A stretch of DNA of 34,710 nt, from positions 1 to 34,710 of IMG/VR virus record IMGVR_UViG_3300034072_000067, one strand, 5' to 3'. Positions 1 through 7,883 of the stretch are shown here, piece after piece. This stretch comes from a virus. The notes under the pieces are model-generated. The model was not told the DNA's origin. It saw only the letters and a program-made list of their open reading frames with translations, and ran no database searches. The position numbers and the translations under genes are program-made. Each line of letters opens with the position of its first letter. Position 1 is the stretch's first letter.

Positions 1-1437
1 AGTGATGTTGTTGCCGTTCAAACCAGTCGTGAAGGCATCGGTGTCGATGATGGTGACTTCAACGATCACGTCAACAGCGCTTGAAATGCTCGGCAGCTCC
101 ATCTTGTGCATCCATGTGATGTTGTCCCGCTGCGGCATCAACAAGCCCTGTACGGTCGCCTGATCAATGGCGATGAGATTTGTTTCCTCAATTTTTTGCC
201 GATACACCTTGATTTCGTAAGTGATAAATGCATCAACAAAGGTGCTGCCAACACCAGCGGCATAGTTAAACAAACCGTTGGACAGATTGAACGCAACGTT
301 AAAGTTTTCGCGTTGTGCGTTCAGACGCGGAATGCTGGCGGTAACGCTGGACGAATTGCTTCCAGTCGCAAGGATGTTGACAGTGGCATTCGAGGCGGCT
401 GGCTGTGTAGTCCTGACCTGAGTTGTTACATAGGTTGGAGCCAGCAACCCAGATCCGGGCGTCAATGCGCTGGTCAGCACCTTTTGCGGGCGGCCATAAA
501 TGGGAAACCCTGCATATGTTTGTCCTGTCGCCTTACGCACTACAGAGAACTTGCTGTTCAGCCTTGTAACCATTGGCTGGATGGCATTCGTTACGTTCTG
601 CGTAGATGAGATTTTGCCATCACTGGAAAACACAGTCTTGTCTGGATAAACGCGCCGCACAACAGCACCAGACACGTCGGAGAACGTCGTTGTCAGCTTC
701 TCGCCGCCAATTAAAAACGTATCTGGTCCGGGCTTCTTGATGCTGTTCAGCGGCGGGTCAGACTCATCGGCCACTTCGACCTTGGAGCGCAGCAGATGGC
801 TACCGACCAGCACACGGCCATACGCCAGCGGCACCGTGGCACCAATGCCAACAGTGTTTGCAGCACCTGTGTACGCATACGACTGTGTGCCTTCAGCGCC
901 ACGGGTGACATTGGTCGCTCCACCTGTTCTGTTGCGGCTGCCAAAGCGATCATTCGTCAGCGTTGGGATTGTTGGCTGAGGCGACAACATGCTTGCCACG
1001 CCGCCTAGCACCAACGATGCGCCAATGCCAAATAATGCGTTACTCAAAAATGGAACTGCGCCAGCGGCAGCGCCGCCAAAAATGCCGCCAGCAGCAGCAA
1101 CGCCAGCTAATGCACCACCAAAACTGATAAATGACAGAGCGATCAGACCAATGCCCGCAAGGATCTTGCCGAAGTCACCACTACCAGTAACGACCGGAAC
1201 AATCGTTAGCTCGTGTTGACCAAACGGCAGCAGCAGTTCGTCGTAGTCCATATCCTCGCCACCTTGGATGACGCGGAACCCGATGCCGTTCTGCTCAGAC
1301 TCAAGCAGGTAATTCTTGAAGTCCGGCCTGTTGATGCACAACAACTTGATCGCGTCTGCCGGATGACGCAAGTTGTGGTAGGTGTACTCAGCGCCGAATC
1401 GTTCGCCCAGCTCACCCAGCAGACGAACCCGCTGCAT
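1..1437 (-). CDS. Tail assembly protein (lambda gpI-like) with long C-terminal extension, partial
   Basis: This is the first 479 codons of an ORF that is still open at the window's left edge. Residues 1-95 match the lambda tail assembly protein I pattern: an N-terminal MQRVRLLGELGERFG segment, then a HPADAIKLLCINRPDF-type segment. Residues 88-155 are a Gly/Ala-rich hydrophobic stretch typical of the family, followed by a VPLAYGRVLVGS-type end. The usual family length is about 200 residues, but here at least 270 more follow without a stop, so this is an extended or fused version. The ATG lies 26 bases inside the end of the NlpC/P60 gene. GpI helps assemble the tail tip with gpK and gpJ. Identity of the first 210 residues is fairly sure; the extension is unrecognised. 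Confidence 0.75.
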   Translation of the reverse strand, partial: MQRVRLLGELGERFGAEYTYHNLRHPADAIKLLCINRPDFKNYLLESEQNGIGFRVIQGGEDMDYDELLLPFGQHELTIVPVVTGSGDFGKILAGIGLIALSFISFGGALAGVAAAGGIFGGAAAGAVPFLSNALFGIGASLVLGGVASMLSPQPTIPTLTNDRFGSRNRTGGATNVTRGAEGTQSYAYTGAANTVGIGATVPLAYGRVLVGSHLLRSKVEVADESDPPLNSIKKPGPDTFLIGGEKLTTTFSDVSGAVVRRVYPDKTVFSSDGKISSTQNVTNAIQPMVTRLNSKFSVVRKATGQTYAGFPIYGRPQKVLTSALTPGSGLLAPTYVTTQVRTTQPAASNATVNILATGSNSSSVTASIPRLNAQRENFNVAFNLSNGLFNYAAGVGSTFVDAFITYEIKVYRQKIEETNLIAIDQATVQGLLMPQRDNITWMHKMELPSISSAVDVIVEVTIIDTDAFTTGLNGNNIT

Positions 1438-1801
1438 AGCGATACACCGCAGCAATGCTTCTCACATAATAACTGGACAGCCACTCCACGGCACTGGGCG
1501 CATCACGCTTCTGGTGCAGGATCTGCCACGGTTCCACAAAGACCGCAGCGTGCATCGGTTCGGCAGTGCCCAATTTCATGATTGCCACATCACCAGCACG
1601 GCGATCCTCAAAATCAATGCGCTCAAAGCCCAATGCCACCGCCTCGCGTAGGTAGATGCTAGGCGTCAGCTCCAGATCGGCAGGCCGCTCGAAATCAGGC
1701 AGCACAATGCCCTGCAGCGCAAAGTAGTCACGGATAATCGTGTAGCAGTCCTGCTTGCCGTAGTCCCAGCTACGACCGATCAAGGTTCGATAGTCAGCCA
1801 T
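1412..1801 (-). CDS. NlpC/P60 family tail-tip peptidase (lambda gpK C-terminal half)
   Basis: A 129-residue protein with the NlpC/P60 cysteine peptidase layout: the catalytic Cys is likely C19 in KQDCYTIIRDY, and the His is likely H84 in PMHAAVFV, with H96 possible as the third polar residue. In lambda-type tails this domain cuts peptidoglycan or processes tail-tip protein during DNA entry. In lambda it is the second half of gpK; here it is a separate gene just after the JAB gene. I chose the ATG at 1801 rather than the upstream 1852 because AGGA sits 5 bases before it and the start then overlaps the JAB gene by 22 bases. It overlaps the following gpI-like gene by 26 bases. Confidence 0.8.
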   Translation of the reverse strand: MADYRTLIGRSWDYGKQDCYTIIRDYFALQGIVLPDFERPADLELTPSIYLREAVALGFERIDFEDRRAGDVAIMKLGTAEPMHAAVFVEPWQILHQKRDAPSAVEWLSSYYVRSIAAVYRYAAGSSAG

Positions 1802-2115
1802 TGATCCTGCGGCACCTGATAAATGAACCACGGCACATCGCTTTGTGTACATGCCATGCGATCCAGCCCACTCGGCTCTTGACCTTTGGGATGGCTGTGC
1901 ACAATGCCAACAATCTCACCGTTCAGACTGGCGCGGCAATAATCACGCGGGTCCAACACGAAATGCCGCTCTGGCTCATCGCATAAATTCCTGCAAGGCC
2001 AGTAGATCTGTTTGCCATTGCTGATCACCAGCAGCCCACACGCCTCAAGCGGTGCATCGCGCTTGGCATGATCTTCGGCGTCAGATCTGGATGCGGGATC
2101 CAGGGAAACCGCCAT
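1780..2115 (-). CDS. JAB/MPN (Mov34) metallopeptidase tail-tip protein (lambda gpK N-terminal half)
   Basis: The sequence shows a JAMM-type zinc peptidase site: EACGLL for the first glutamate, then VHSHPKGQEPSGLD (HxHP, then S and D), followed by a QSDVPWFIY segment like lambda gpK. Such domains accompany NlpC/P60 in the tail tip. The ORF is open up to 2208, but the upstream part overlaps the coding end of the gpL-like gene, so I place the start at the ATG at 2115 (111 residues); there is no strong ribosome binding site. It overlaps the preceding gene by 35 bases and the next by 22, consistent with translational coupling. Confidence 0.75.
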   Translation of the reverse strand: MAVSLDPASRSDAEDHAKRDAPLEACGLLVISNGKQIYWPCRNLCDEPERHFVLDPRDYCRASLNGEIVGIVHSHPKGQEPSGLDRMACTQSDVPWFIYQVPQDQWLTIEP

Positions 2116-2794
2116 GAGGTAAATCTCTGATGCCCTGTGAGTTGAATCTAATTCTGCAACTGTTGTACCGCTTGCCGCATACGTCCTGATCTGCGGAATT
2201 GACCACATTGTCGTTCACATCAAAGTACGCCGTGCCGCGATAGCCGCATTCAGCACCGCGATAACGCCATGGGCAATACTCCATGATCTGCCGTCCAGGC
2301 AGCGCAAGGTTGGTCAGGTCTAGTTTGCTGGTCAGTTCAAACTCGACAAGCTGGATGTTTTCCTTGCTCACACGGTCGATGTAGTACACCTCATCGGCAA
2401 AGCGTGCCGTTGGATCTGCTGTTGGGTTGCCGCCTGAGAAGTTGACAGCATCAAGGAACTTCTTGCAGGTACGGATGCGCGTGACTTTGGCCTGCAGCGG
2501 GTTGTACGCCAGCAGCAATGCCGAGATGGCACCAGTGGCGTTTGCAACGCGCATCGTTGGCCGTGGCAGCGTGCCCTTGGAAGACATCTCAAAGCCTTCC
2601 ATCTCGATCGGCGTTGCAGCGTAGGTGATGCCACCAAACACCACGTCAGCGGTCAGGTTGTTGGTGCCAGCGTGATAATAAAAAACGGCATCGACGCCAT
2701 TGATGGCAGCAGTCAACTGCATCTGATACAGATCAATGATCGCTGACGGCTCAAGCGATTGGATCTGTTCTTGAATTGACGTTGGGATCGTCAT
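2081..2794 (-). CDS. Minor tail protein, lambda gpL-like
   Basis: A 237-residue protein with the C-terminal cysteine-rich domain of lambda gpL: CPWRYRGAECGYRG near residue 174, then DVCGKRYNSCRIRFN and HGGFPG. In lambda this domain binds an iron-sulfur cluster through four cysteines, and four are present here in the same spacing pattern. The protein sits at the distal end of the tail tube between gpM and gpK. Its ATG overlaps the stop of the gpM-like gene (ATGA), indicating coupled translation. The gene order M-L-K-I supports the assignment. Confidence 0.88.
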   Translation of the reverse strand: MTIPTSIQEQIQSLEPSAIIDLYQMQLTAAINGVDAVFYYHAGTNNLTADVVFGGITYAATPIEMEGFEMSSKGTLPRPTMRVANATGAISALLLAYNPLQAKVTRIRTCKKFLDAVNFSGGNPTADPTARFADEVYYIDRVSKENIQLVEFELTSKLDLTNLALPGRQIMEYCPWRYRGAECGYRGTAYFDVNDNVVNSADQDVCGKRYNSCRIRFNSQGIRDLPHGGFPGSRIQI

Positions 2795-3132
2795 GCTTCA
2801 AATACTTGCCTGAACTGCGCCGTAATCGTTGCGCGGCCTGTGTAGTTAATCTGCTTGTCCCACTGCTGGCAGACCCACTTGTAGCTGGTGCTTTCAGCAG
2901 GCGGCGTCCAGTCGAATGCCTCTTGACCGGCGCGTGCATCAAGGAATGCTTCGATGGTATCGGCGTTGGCTTCGGTGATGTTGTTCCAGCTCAGCTCCCA
3001 TACCTTTGGATTCTGGTTGATGCCAAATACAACCCGCTGTTCATAGCCAGAGCCGAACTGCACAGCATTAACCTTTGGCTCGCTGCGCTTGATGGCGCCA
3101 TAGCTCGGCGTAATCGACGGGAATGTGGCCAT
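2791..3132 (-). CDS. Minor tail protein, lambda gpM-like
   Basis: A 113-residue protein of the Phage_min_tail type. The middle carries QFGSGYEQRVVFGINQNP and a VWELSW strand, and the C-terminal half has an EAFLDARAGQEAFDW segment, all usual for gpM, which connects the tail tube to the tip complex. The start codon shares one base with the tape measure stop (TGATG), and the stop overlaps the next ATG by four bases. Length and position between tape measure and gpL fit the family. Confidence 0.88.
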   Translation of the reverse strand: MATFPSITPSYGAIKRSEPKVNAVQFGSGYEQRVVFGINQNPKVWELSWNNITEANADTIEAFLDARAGQEAFDWTPPAESTSYKWVCQQWDKQINYTGRATITAQFRQVFEA

Positions 3133-5321
3133 CAGTACAGCAAGCCTCCGGGACGCTTCTGCTTGACCAATTCTGCCTGCACCGCTGCACCGATGACAGC
3201 ACCCAGCGCCTTGGCCTGAGCGCCATCACCTTGGACGTTGCTGCCACTGGCGTCTACGTTGACCACCACATTGGCACCACCGCCAAAGCTGCCAGTCGGT
3301 GCAATGCCACCGCTACGTCCCGGCATGAACAGCTCAGGACCACGCTCGCCAACGATGTATGGCTGACCGCTGCGGACACTACCGCCGTTGGCACGGAACC
3401 CCAGCCCAACTGTGCTGAACGGAACCGAAGTAAAACCTCCGGAAATCATCGACGAACTTAAAGCACTGCCTGATACGCCTGCGTAAGAAAACCCGCCAAT
3501 ACCGCCACCACCACCACCAAACAATCCGCTGATGGCATTGATGGCTTTTTGGATAACAAATACTTGCAGCAGTTGGTTGGCGATGTCGATCAATACGCCA
3601 GAAGCGATACGCCGGAGACTGCTACCAAAATCTTCGCTGCCTTGGATCAAAGCATTAAACGCGCTGGTCATGCCTTCGCCAACTGTGTTGGCAATGCCAT
3701 CGGCTAGCACCTGCTGCTGCTTTTGTTGGTCTGTCAATGTATTTTGCAAGCCGATAATGCTTTCTAGAGCAGCAATTTGAGCTTTAGCGCTTTCGTTCTC
3801 TTCTTTGGCAAGCTCTCGCTGCATATCGCGTTGATTTGCAACAAAATCATTTTGTGCAGCAAAGATGATTGCCTGCTGAGCGCGGACATTAGTTTCCTTC
3901 GCAAGCTCTTGTGCGTAGCGATATTGCAAATCCAGTTCGCGCTGTTGACTTTGCAACCTAGCCACTTGCATTTTGTCGCCTTTCATTTCAGCAGCAGCAA
4001 TTCTGTCCTTTAGCTCTGAATTGAGCCTAGTGATTTGCCCCTCTGCCAGCCTGCTACGAATTACTTCAGCAACTCGATCAGCCTCTCTTCTTGCAGCTTC
4101 CGCGGCACGCTCAGCCTCGCGGGCTGCTTTGCCTTTGGCAGCAGTAGTGCCAGTTGGCGCAGTTGTGGTTCTAAGCGTCTGATTATTACGCTGCATAAAA
4201 TCGACTTGTTCCGATCCGGGAATATACCGACCGAACCTATCATTCATCGCTCGCTGGCGATTTGCGCCGCCACGAATAATGCTAGTGCCAAGATTGGTGG
4301 CGCCTCGAACCACTTGCATAGCCCAGCCTGGTGGCGTAAGGTTTGCAAAGTACCATTGCAGTTGCTCTAAACCGTTTAGCAATGGTGCTAACTTGCCCGC
4401 CATAAACTCGAATGCCAATGCAACATCTCTAATGTTTTGACTGCCATCTTGCAAAGACCGTGTAAGTGCTTTTATGCTTTCAATAACCACAGGCATCAAT
4501 GCTTCAGATATTGCAACTTGGAACTCTTCAAAAGCATTTTGCAGGTTTTTAACTTGCTGAGCTGGACCTTGCATTGCCGCCTCAAGCTGCCCAGCGCCAT
4601 CAGTTGCAGCACGTTGAAGCGCACGAATAACCACATCGCTGGTGATCTTGCCCTCTTCGGCAAGCTCGCGAATTTGGCTGACAGGAGCATTTAACTCTTT
4701 GGTCAGAGCAACAACAAGTCCGGGTGCCTGTTCAAGAACAGAATTAAGTTCTTGTCCGCGTAGCACGCCAGATCCAAGCGCTTGAGTTAACTGCAGCAAT
4801 GCGCCTGCTGACTCAGCGGTCGTTGTTCCACTAACTTTGGCGGCAGTATTGAAGCCAACAAATGCAGACTCAATGTCTTGCAGGCTGACGTTCAAAGGTC
4901 GTAAACGCCCGTAGAGCTGCGCGAATTGTTGGTTCGATTCAGTAGCACTTAAGCCAAATTGTCTTCCGGTGCGCGCCGCTGCTTCTTGAGCCTGAGCGAC
5001 TTCGTTGTAACCTTTAGCAAGAAAAGTCAATCGACGCGATGATTCTTCGCGCTGAATGCCAACATCAACCGCTTGCTGTGCAATGCGCAAAGCGCCATAA
5101 GCTGCGGCAACTTTTGCTACGGAATTAGCCAGTCCGACAAGACTAGATGCCGCTTGTCCGGCATTAGCCCTTGTTCTGCCTAATGCCGAATTGGTGCCAT
5201 TTACGGCTTGTGTTAATTGTTGCGTAGAAGAACTGGCGCGTCCAGACGCATTATTAACTTGCTGCAAGGCTTGTATAGCCTGCCGCGCATCAACCCTAAG
5301 CTCGACGTTAGAGACTGCCAT
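3132..5321 (-). CDS. Tail tape measure protein
   Basis: At 729 residues this is the longest tail gene. Residues about 70-250 match the tape-measure N-terminal domain: SSRRLTFLAKGYNEV, then LTQALGSGVLRGQELNSVLEQ and EEGKITSDVVIRAL. A long charged Ala/Gln/Arg-rich coiled-coil segment follows (about 400-530), and the C-terminus carries the common GGSVRSGQPYIVGERGPELF motif. It sets tail length and is ejected with the DNA. It follows the G/GT chaperone by 9 bases, as in lambda. By eye the DNA from about 3780 to 5320 is richer in A/T-ending codons than its neighbours, which may mean it was exchanged as a block. Confidence 0.93.
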   Translation of the reverse strand: MAVSNVELRVDARQAIQALQQVNNASGRASSSTQQLTQAVNGTNSALGRTRANAGQAASSLVGLANSVAKVAAAYGALRIAQQAVDVGIQREESSRRLTFLAKGYNEVAQAQEAAARTGRQFGLSATESNQQFAQLYGRLRPLNVSLQDIESAFVGFNTAAKVSGTTTAESAGALLQLTQALGSGVLRGQELNSVLEQAPGLVVALTKELNAPVSQIRELAEEGKITSDVVIRALQRAATDGAGQLEAAMQGPAQQVKNLQNAFEEFQVAISEALMPVVIESIKALTRSLQDGSQNIRDVALAFEFMAGKLAPLLNGLEQLQWYFANLTPPGWAMQVVRGATNLGTSIIRGGANRQRAMNDRFGRYIPGSEQVDFMQRNNQTLRTTTAPTGTTAAKGKAAREAERAAEAARREADRVAEVIRSRLAEGQITRLNSELKDRIAAAEMKGDKMQVARLQSQQRELDLQYRYAQELAKETNVRAQQAIIFAAQNDFVANQRDMQRELAKEENESAKAQIAALESIIGLQNTLTDQQKQQQVLADGIANTVGEGMTSAFNALIQGSEDFGSSLRRIASGVLIDIANQLLQVFVIQKAINAISGLFGGGGGGIGGFSYAGVSGSALSSSMISGGFTSVPFSTVGLGFRANGGSVRSGQPYIVGERGPELFMPGRSGGIAPTGSFGGGANVVVNVDASGSNVQGDGAQAKALGAVIGAAVQAELVKQKRPGGLLY

Positions 5322-5330
5322 AGCGCCAGT

Positions 5331-5507
5331 TTACTTGCGTCTGGCTTTGTCCATAGCCTCCTTCTCGCGTTCGCCTTTCAGCTCGTAGTACGCAGCAAAG
5401 TGCATGAACTCTGCATCGGTCAGTTCAGTCCGCAACCGGCTGATTGTCATGCCAAGCTCAGATGCCAGGAAGAACTCAAAGAAGAGCCAGTTATCCTGGC
5501 TCAGTCT
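5331..5507 (-). CDS. Tail assembly chaperone, -1 frame extension (gpT part of gpGT)
   Basis: This ORF is read only by a -1 shift at the end of gpG. The product would be 117 residues of G plus 58 residues of T, 175 in all. The extension includes ASELGMTISRLRTELTDAEF and FAAYYELKGEREKEA, the pattern commonly seen in T-type extensions of siphophage chaperones. It has no start of its own near the beginning. It ends at TAA (5331-5333), 9 bases before the tape measure start. In lambda the T part recruits the tail tube protein to the chaperoned tape measure. Confidence 0.85.
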   Translation of the reverse strand, partial: RLSQDNWLFFEFFLASELGMTISRLRTELTDAEFMHFAAYYELKGEREKEAMDKARRK

Positions 5508-5513
5508 TTTTTT
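5484..5513 (-). promoter_or_regulatory. Programmed -1 ribosomal frameshift site with stem-loop
   Basis: Read on the minus strand, seven A residues (5513-5507) followed by G give the X XXY YYZ heptamer A AAA AAA in the G frame. Four bases later comes a perfect 7-bp hairpin: GAGCCAG (5502-5496), loop GATAA, CTGGCTC (5490-5484). The zero-frame stop overlaps the start of the stem. Slippery heptamer, short spacer and hairpin are the three classical elements of a -1 frameshift signal. Confidence 0.85.
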
Positions 5514-5857
5514 GCTTCTTCTAGGCTCTCGTCGCCGCCAAGGCCAAACAGGAACAATTCAAGCTCATTCAGCACGCTCTCAGGCAGCTCGCGTTGCAGC
5601 TTGGCGGCATCAGCAGGTGCAAATGCTTTCTTGCCGTCTTCCAGCTCTGCCATCTGGCACAGCATCTGTGTACTGATCTCCAGAGCCTCGTCGCTACCGG
5701 CCAGCGTGGTGGCACGCTTGCGGTCGGCGCGTGTGATCGGCTTGAAATACAGATCCAACACCGCTTCGCCTGCAGCATTCTTGATGCTGAACTTACGGCG
5801 CTGGTTAAGGTCAAAAGCCCCAGTGAGCAGGTCAACGGGGCGCTGTGAGGCTGGCAT
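5501..5857 (-). CDS. Tail assembly chaperone, short form (gpG-like)
   Basis: A 118-residue acidic protein located between the tail tube genes and the tape measure, where lambda-type phages encode gpG. It contains KRATTLAGSDEALEISTQML and ends in EEAKKD. Its last codons contain the slippery sequence A AAA AAG, preceding an in-frame TGA at 5501-5503. The protein is expected to coat the tape measure protein during tail assembly and not to remain in the virion. The start overlaps the preceding tail-tube stop by one base (TGATG). Position, length and the frameshift site together identify it. Confidence 0.85.
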   Translation of the reverse strand: MPASQRPVDLLTGAFDLNQRRKFSIKNAAGEAVLDLYFKPITRADRKRATTLAGSDEALEISTQMLCQMAELEDGKKAFAPADAAKLQRELPESVLNELELFLFGLGGDESLEEAKKD

Positions 5858-6276
5858 CAGATGCTCAGGGTGAGAGTACCGCTAGAGACGAAATTGATAG
5901 TCACAATCTCGATCTCGCCAACAGTAGCGGAGTATTCGGTACTTGTCACCACAATGGTGCCGGTGATCTTTTTGCCGCCGGTTTCGTCCAAATACAGCTC
6001 AACCGCTGCATCAGCTTCGTCGGTGACTTGGTTGGCATCTTTGATCAGGTCCAGCTTGTCGCCAGCGCTGGGCGCGTCGTACATCACCTCGATGGTGCCG
6101 GTGCCGCTGATCAAGCCGCCGATGTTGGCACGGTAGGTGTCGCCGTGAGCGGTGGCATCATAGGACTCCTTTTCGACGGTCATCGACCACGACCGCACTG
6201 CAGCGATCTCGGAAAGACCACCGCTGCCAGCCTTGTCAAAGAAGACTGTGCCTTGCTGCCCGCGATAAAAAGCCAT
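5857..6276 (-). CDS. Tail tube protein, copy 2
   Basis: A 139-residue protein that aligns along its whole length with the upstream gene at 6279-6695. Shared blocks are MAFYRGQQG, RSWSMTVEKES, GDTYRAN, GGLISG and EYSATVGEIE. It is compact and beta-rich in appearance, as expected for a gpV-type tail tube subunit, and lies directly before the G/GT chaperone. It starts two bases after the stop of its paralogue. Which of the two copies is the bulk tube subunit cannot be told from sequence; one could be a minor or decorating tube protein. Confidence 0.78.
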   Translation of the reverse strand: MAFYRGQQGTVFFDKAGSGGLSEIAAVRSWSMTVEKESYDATAHGDTYRANIGGLISGTGTIEVMYDAPSAGDKLDLIKDANQVTDEADAAVELYLDETGGKKITGTIVVTSTEYSATVGEIEIVTINFVSSGTLTLSI

Positions 6277-6278
6277 GA

Positions 6279-6695
6279 TCAGATGTCCAGAGTGATGGCG
6301 CCGTTGGTGACGAAGTTGACGGTGATCACTTCGATCTCACCAACGGTAGCCGAGTATTCAGCCGAGGTAATCACGCCGTCAAAGCTGATCTTCTTGGTGC
6401 CGCCGGTATCAAGGTACAGCTCAAACAGGGCAGCGCCTGCATCGTTGGCAGTGTTGACATGCTCGATGAACACGTTGGTTTCATCGGCGCTGCTGGCGGT
6501 GTACATCAGCTCGCAAGTGCCGCTGCCGCTGATCAAGCCACCTACGTTGGCGCGATAGGTATCACCCAGTGCAGTGGTATCGAGCGATTCTTTCTCGACG
6601 GTCATCGACCACGAGCGAGTGCTGGTGATTGCTGCAGCGGCGGAGCCAGCGTCGTCGAACTTAACGCTGCCTTGCTGCCCTCGGTAAAAAGCCAT
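6279..6695 (-). CDS. Tail tube protein, copy 1
   Basis: A 138-residue paralogue of the following gene, sharing the N-terminal MAFYRGQQG and the central SWSMTVEKES and GDTYRANVGGLISGSGT blocks. The region around residues 70-90 and the extreme C-terminus diverge. The gene follows the tail terminator by only two bases. In lambda order the gene after gpU is gpV, the tail tube, so this copy occupies the canonical place. An intact frame and even conservation suggest it is expressed and not decaying. Confidence 0.78.
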   Translation of the reverse strand: MAFYRGQQGSVKFDDAGSAAAAITSTRSWSMTVEKESLDTTALGDTYRANVGGLISGSGTCELMYTASSADETNVFIEHVNTANDAGAALFELYLDTGGTKKISFDGVITSAEYSATVGEIEVITVNFVTNGAITLDI

Positions 6696-6697
6696 GG

Positions 6698-7123
6698 TTA
6701 GAGATCCTCGAAGGTTTCAAAGGTCAATCTGACCTGTGTTTGGAAGAAACCCTCTGGCGCCGGCGTAGCCACTACCTCGGGTCCGATCGGCGGGTCAAAA
6801 TGAACACCGCTGACTATGACCCTATTGTATAGATCCCTGATGCGCTTGCCGATCGTTAAGTTAGCGCCCGGACCAACGCCAAGTGGCGTAAAGATGTTGA
6901 TGGCAACAACGCCAATGATGCTGTTGTTGCTGCCAGTGGTGCCGCCTTGGGTCAGGTATTCATTAGCGCCAAAGCTGACAAGGCATTGCACCCATGAGCT
7001 GTTAGGCGTCGGCACATAGGGTTGATTGTGGAACACCACCGGAATAGCAGGCGACAGCGCCAGCTCTGTTGCAAGCCTGCCTTCAACGGTGGCGCGGATC
7101 GTGTTGAGGTTTGCAGCAGCCAT
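6698..7123 (-). CDS. Tail terminator-like protein (DUF4128 type)
   Basis: A 141-residue protein starting MAAANLNTIRATVEGRL, with PVVFHNQPYVPTPNSSWVQ in the middle and EGFFQTQVRLTFETFEDL at the end. This layout resembles DUF4128 and tail terminator (gpU-like) proteins that cap the tail tube and join it to the head. It lies between the gp10-like connector and the tail tube genes, as expected. The ATG overlaps the preceding stop by one base (TGATG). Family call is from recalled sequence pattern and position. Confidence 0.7.
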   Translation of the reverse strand: MAAANLNTIRATVEGRLATELALSPAIPVVFHNQPYVPTPNSSWVQCLVSFGANEYLTQGGTTGSNNSIIGVVAINIFTPLGVGPGANLTIGKRIRDLYNRVIVSGVHFDPPIGPEVVATPAPEGFFQTQVRLTFETFEDL

Positions 7124-7527
7124 CAGCCTTGCCTCTTAATGCGTTCCCAGTTGGTGTTGACAAAATTCTGCATCTCACGGGCTGTGCGATCTACCCAGCC
7201 GGCAGGCGCTTGTTTGCTGCTGCCCTGCGCCAATGATTCAGCGTAGGGCAGGTTGTTGTGAACGCTGTAATAGTTGCCGAGCTTTTCTTGTCCAGCTTGA
7301 TAATTGTCGCCCTTAGGCGGCGTAATGGCAGCGCCGTATTGACCGTCAGGCGCAGGCGTACTGGCCGCGGCATTCTCGCCAATCTGCCAGCTAAAACGAA
7401 ATCGGCCAGTGTCAACAGGGCTTTGCTGCTTAAGCCTGCTATCCGTTTCTAGCACCGTCACGCGCAACAGCTTCTCAAGCTGATCGCCCATGTAGTTACC
7501 GATCTGGCTGATGGGCAGGTTGCTCAT
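7123..7527 (-). CDS. HK97 gp10-like neck/tail-completion protein
   Basis: A 134-residue protein with the hallmark SPVDTGRFRFSW near residue 40 and NLPYAESLAQGSSKQAPAGWV near residue 94. These are the two conserved blocks of the HK97 gp10 (gpZ-like) family that acts in head-tail joining. It overlaps the preceding connector gene by four bases (ATGA) and the tail terminator by one. Position between head closure and tail terminator agrees. Confidence 0.85.
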   Translation of the reverse strand: MSNLPISQIGNYMGDQLEKLLRVTVLETDSRLKQQSPVDTGRFRFSWQIGENAAASTPAPDGQYGAAITPPKGDNYQAGQEKLGNYYSVHNNLPYAESLAQGSSKQAPAGWVDRTAREMQNFVNTNWERIKRQG

Positions 7528-7883
7528 GCCCTCAGGATAAGCTCGTAGGTGATGGCTGTATTGTCTTGCTCAATCGTCTGGATGCGGATGATCTGATGCA
7601 CGACTGAGTTGATCAGCACCTTGTCAACCGTCGTAGGCGTCGTACCGTTTAAGTCCTTGGCTGCAACGATTAGCTTCTTGTCACCTGCCTGCACTAACTC
7701 ATTCACTTCACGAATGTTGACATTTTCTAAGACACCTTTGACTCCTATGTCGGTAGCCGTCTCGGTAACAGCGCCAGTTGTCGTGTTGTAGCTGCTTAGC
7801 GCAATGCTGCGGATTGTGACATCGCCGCCCAGCTTGGCAAGCACCTTGCTGGCAACATTCTGCAGCGATAATGCCAGTGACAT
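7524..7883 (-). CDS. Head closure / head-tail joining protein (probable)
   Basis: A 119-residue protein beginning MSLALSLQNVASKVLAKLGG and ending in TYELILRA. Its size, Thr/Val-rich beta pattern (KVLINSVVHQIIRIQ near the end) and place between the adaptor and the gp10-like gene match head-closure (stopper) proteins such as lambda gpFII or SPP1 gp16 analogues. No single motif proves this, so the call rests mostly on order and size. Start and stop overlap the neighbouring genes by one and four bases. Confidence 0.6.
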   Translation of the reverse strand: MSLALSLQNVASKVLAKLGGDVTIRSIALSSYNTTTGAVTETATDIGVKGVLENVNIREVNELVQAGDKKLIVAAKDLNGTTPTTVDKVLINSVVHQIIRIQTIEQDNTAITYELILRA

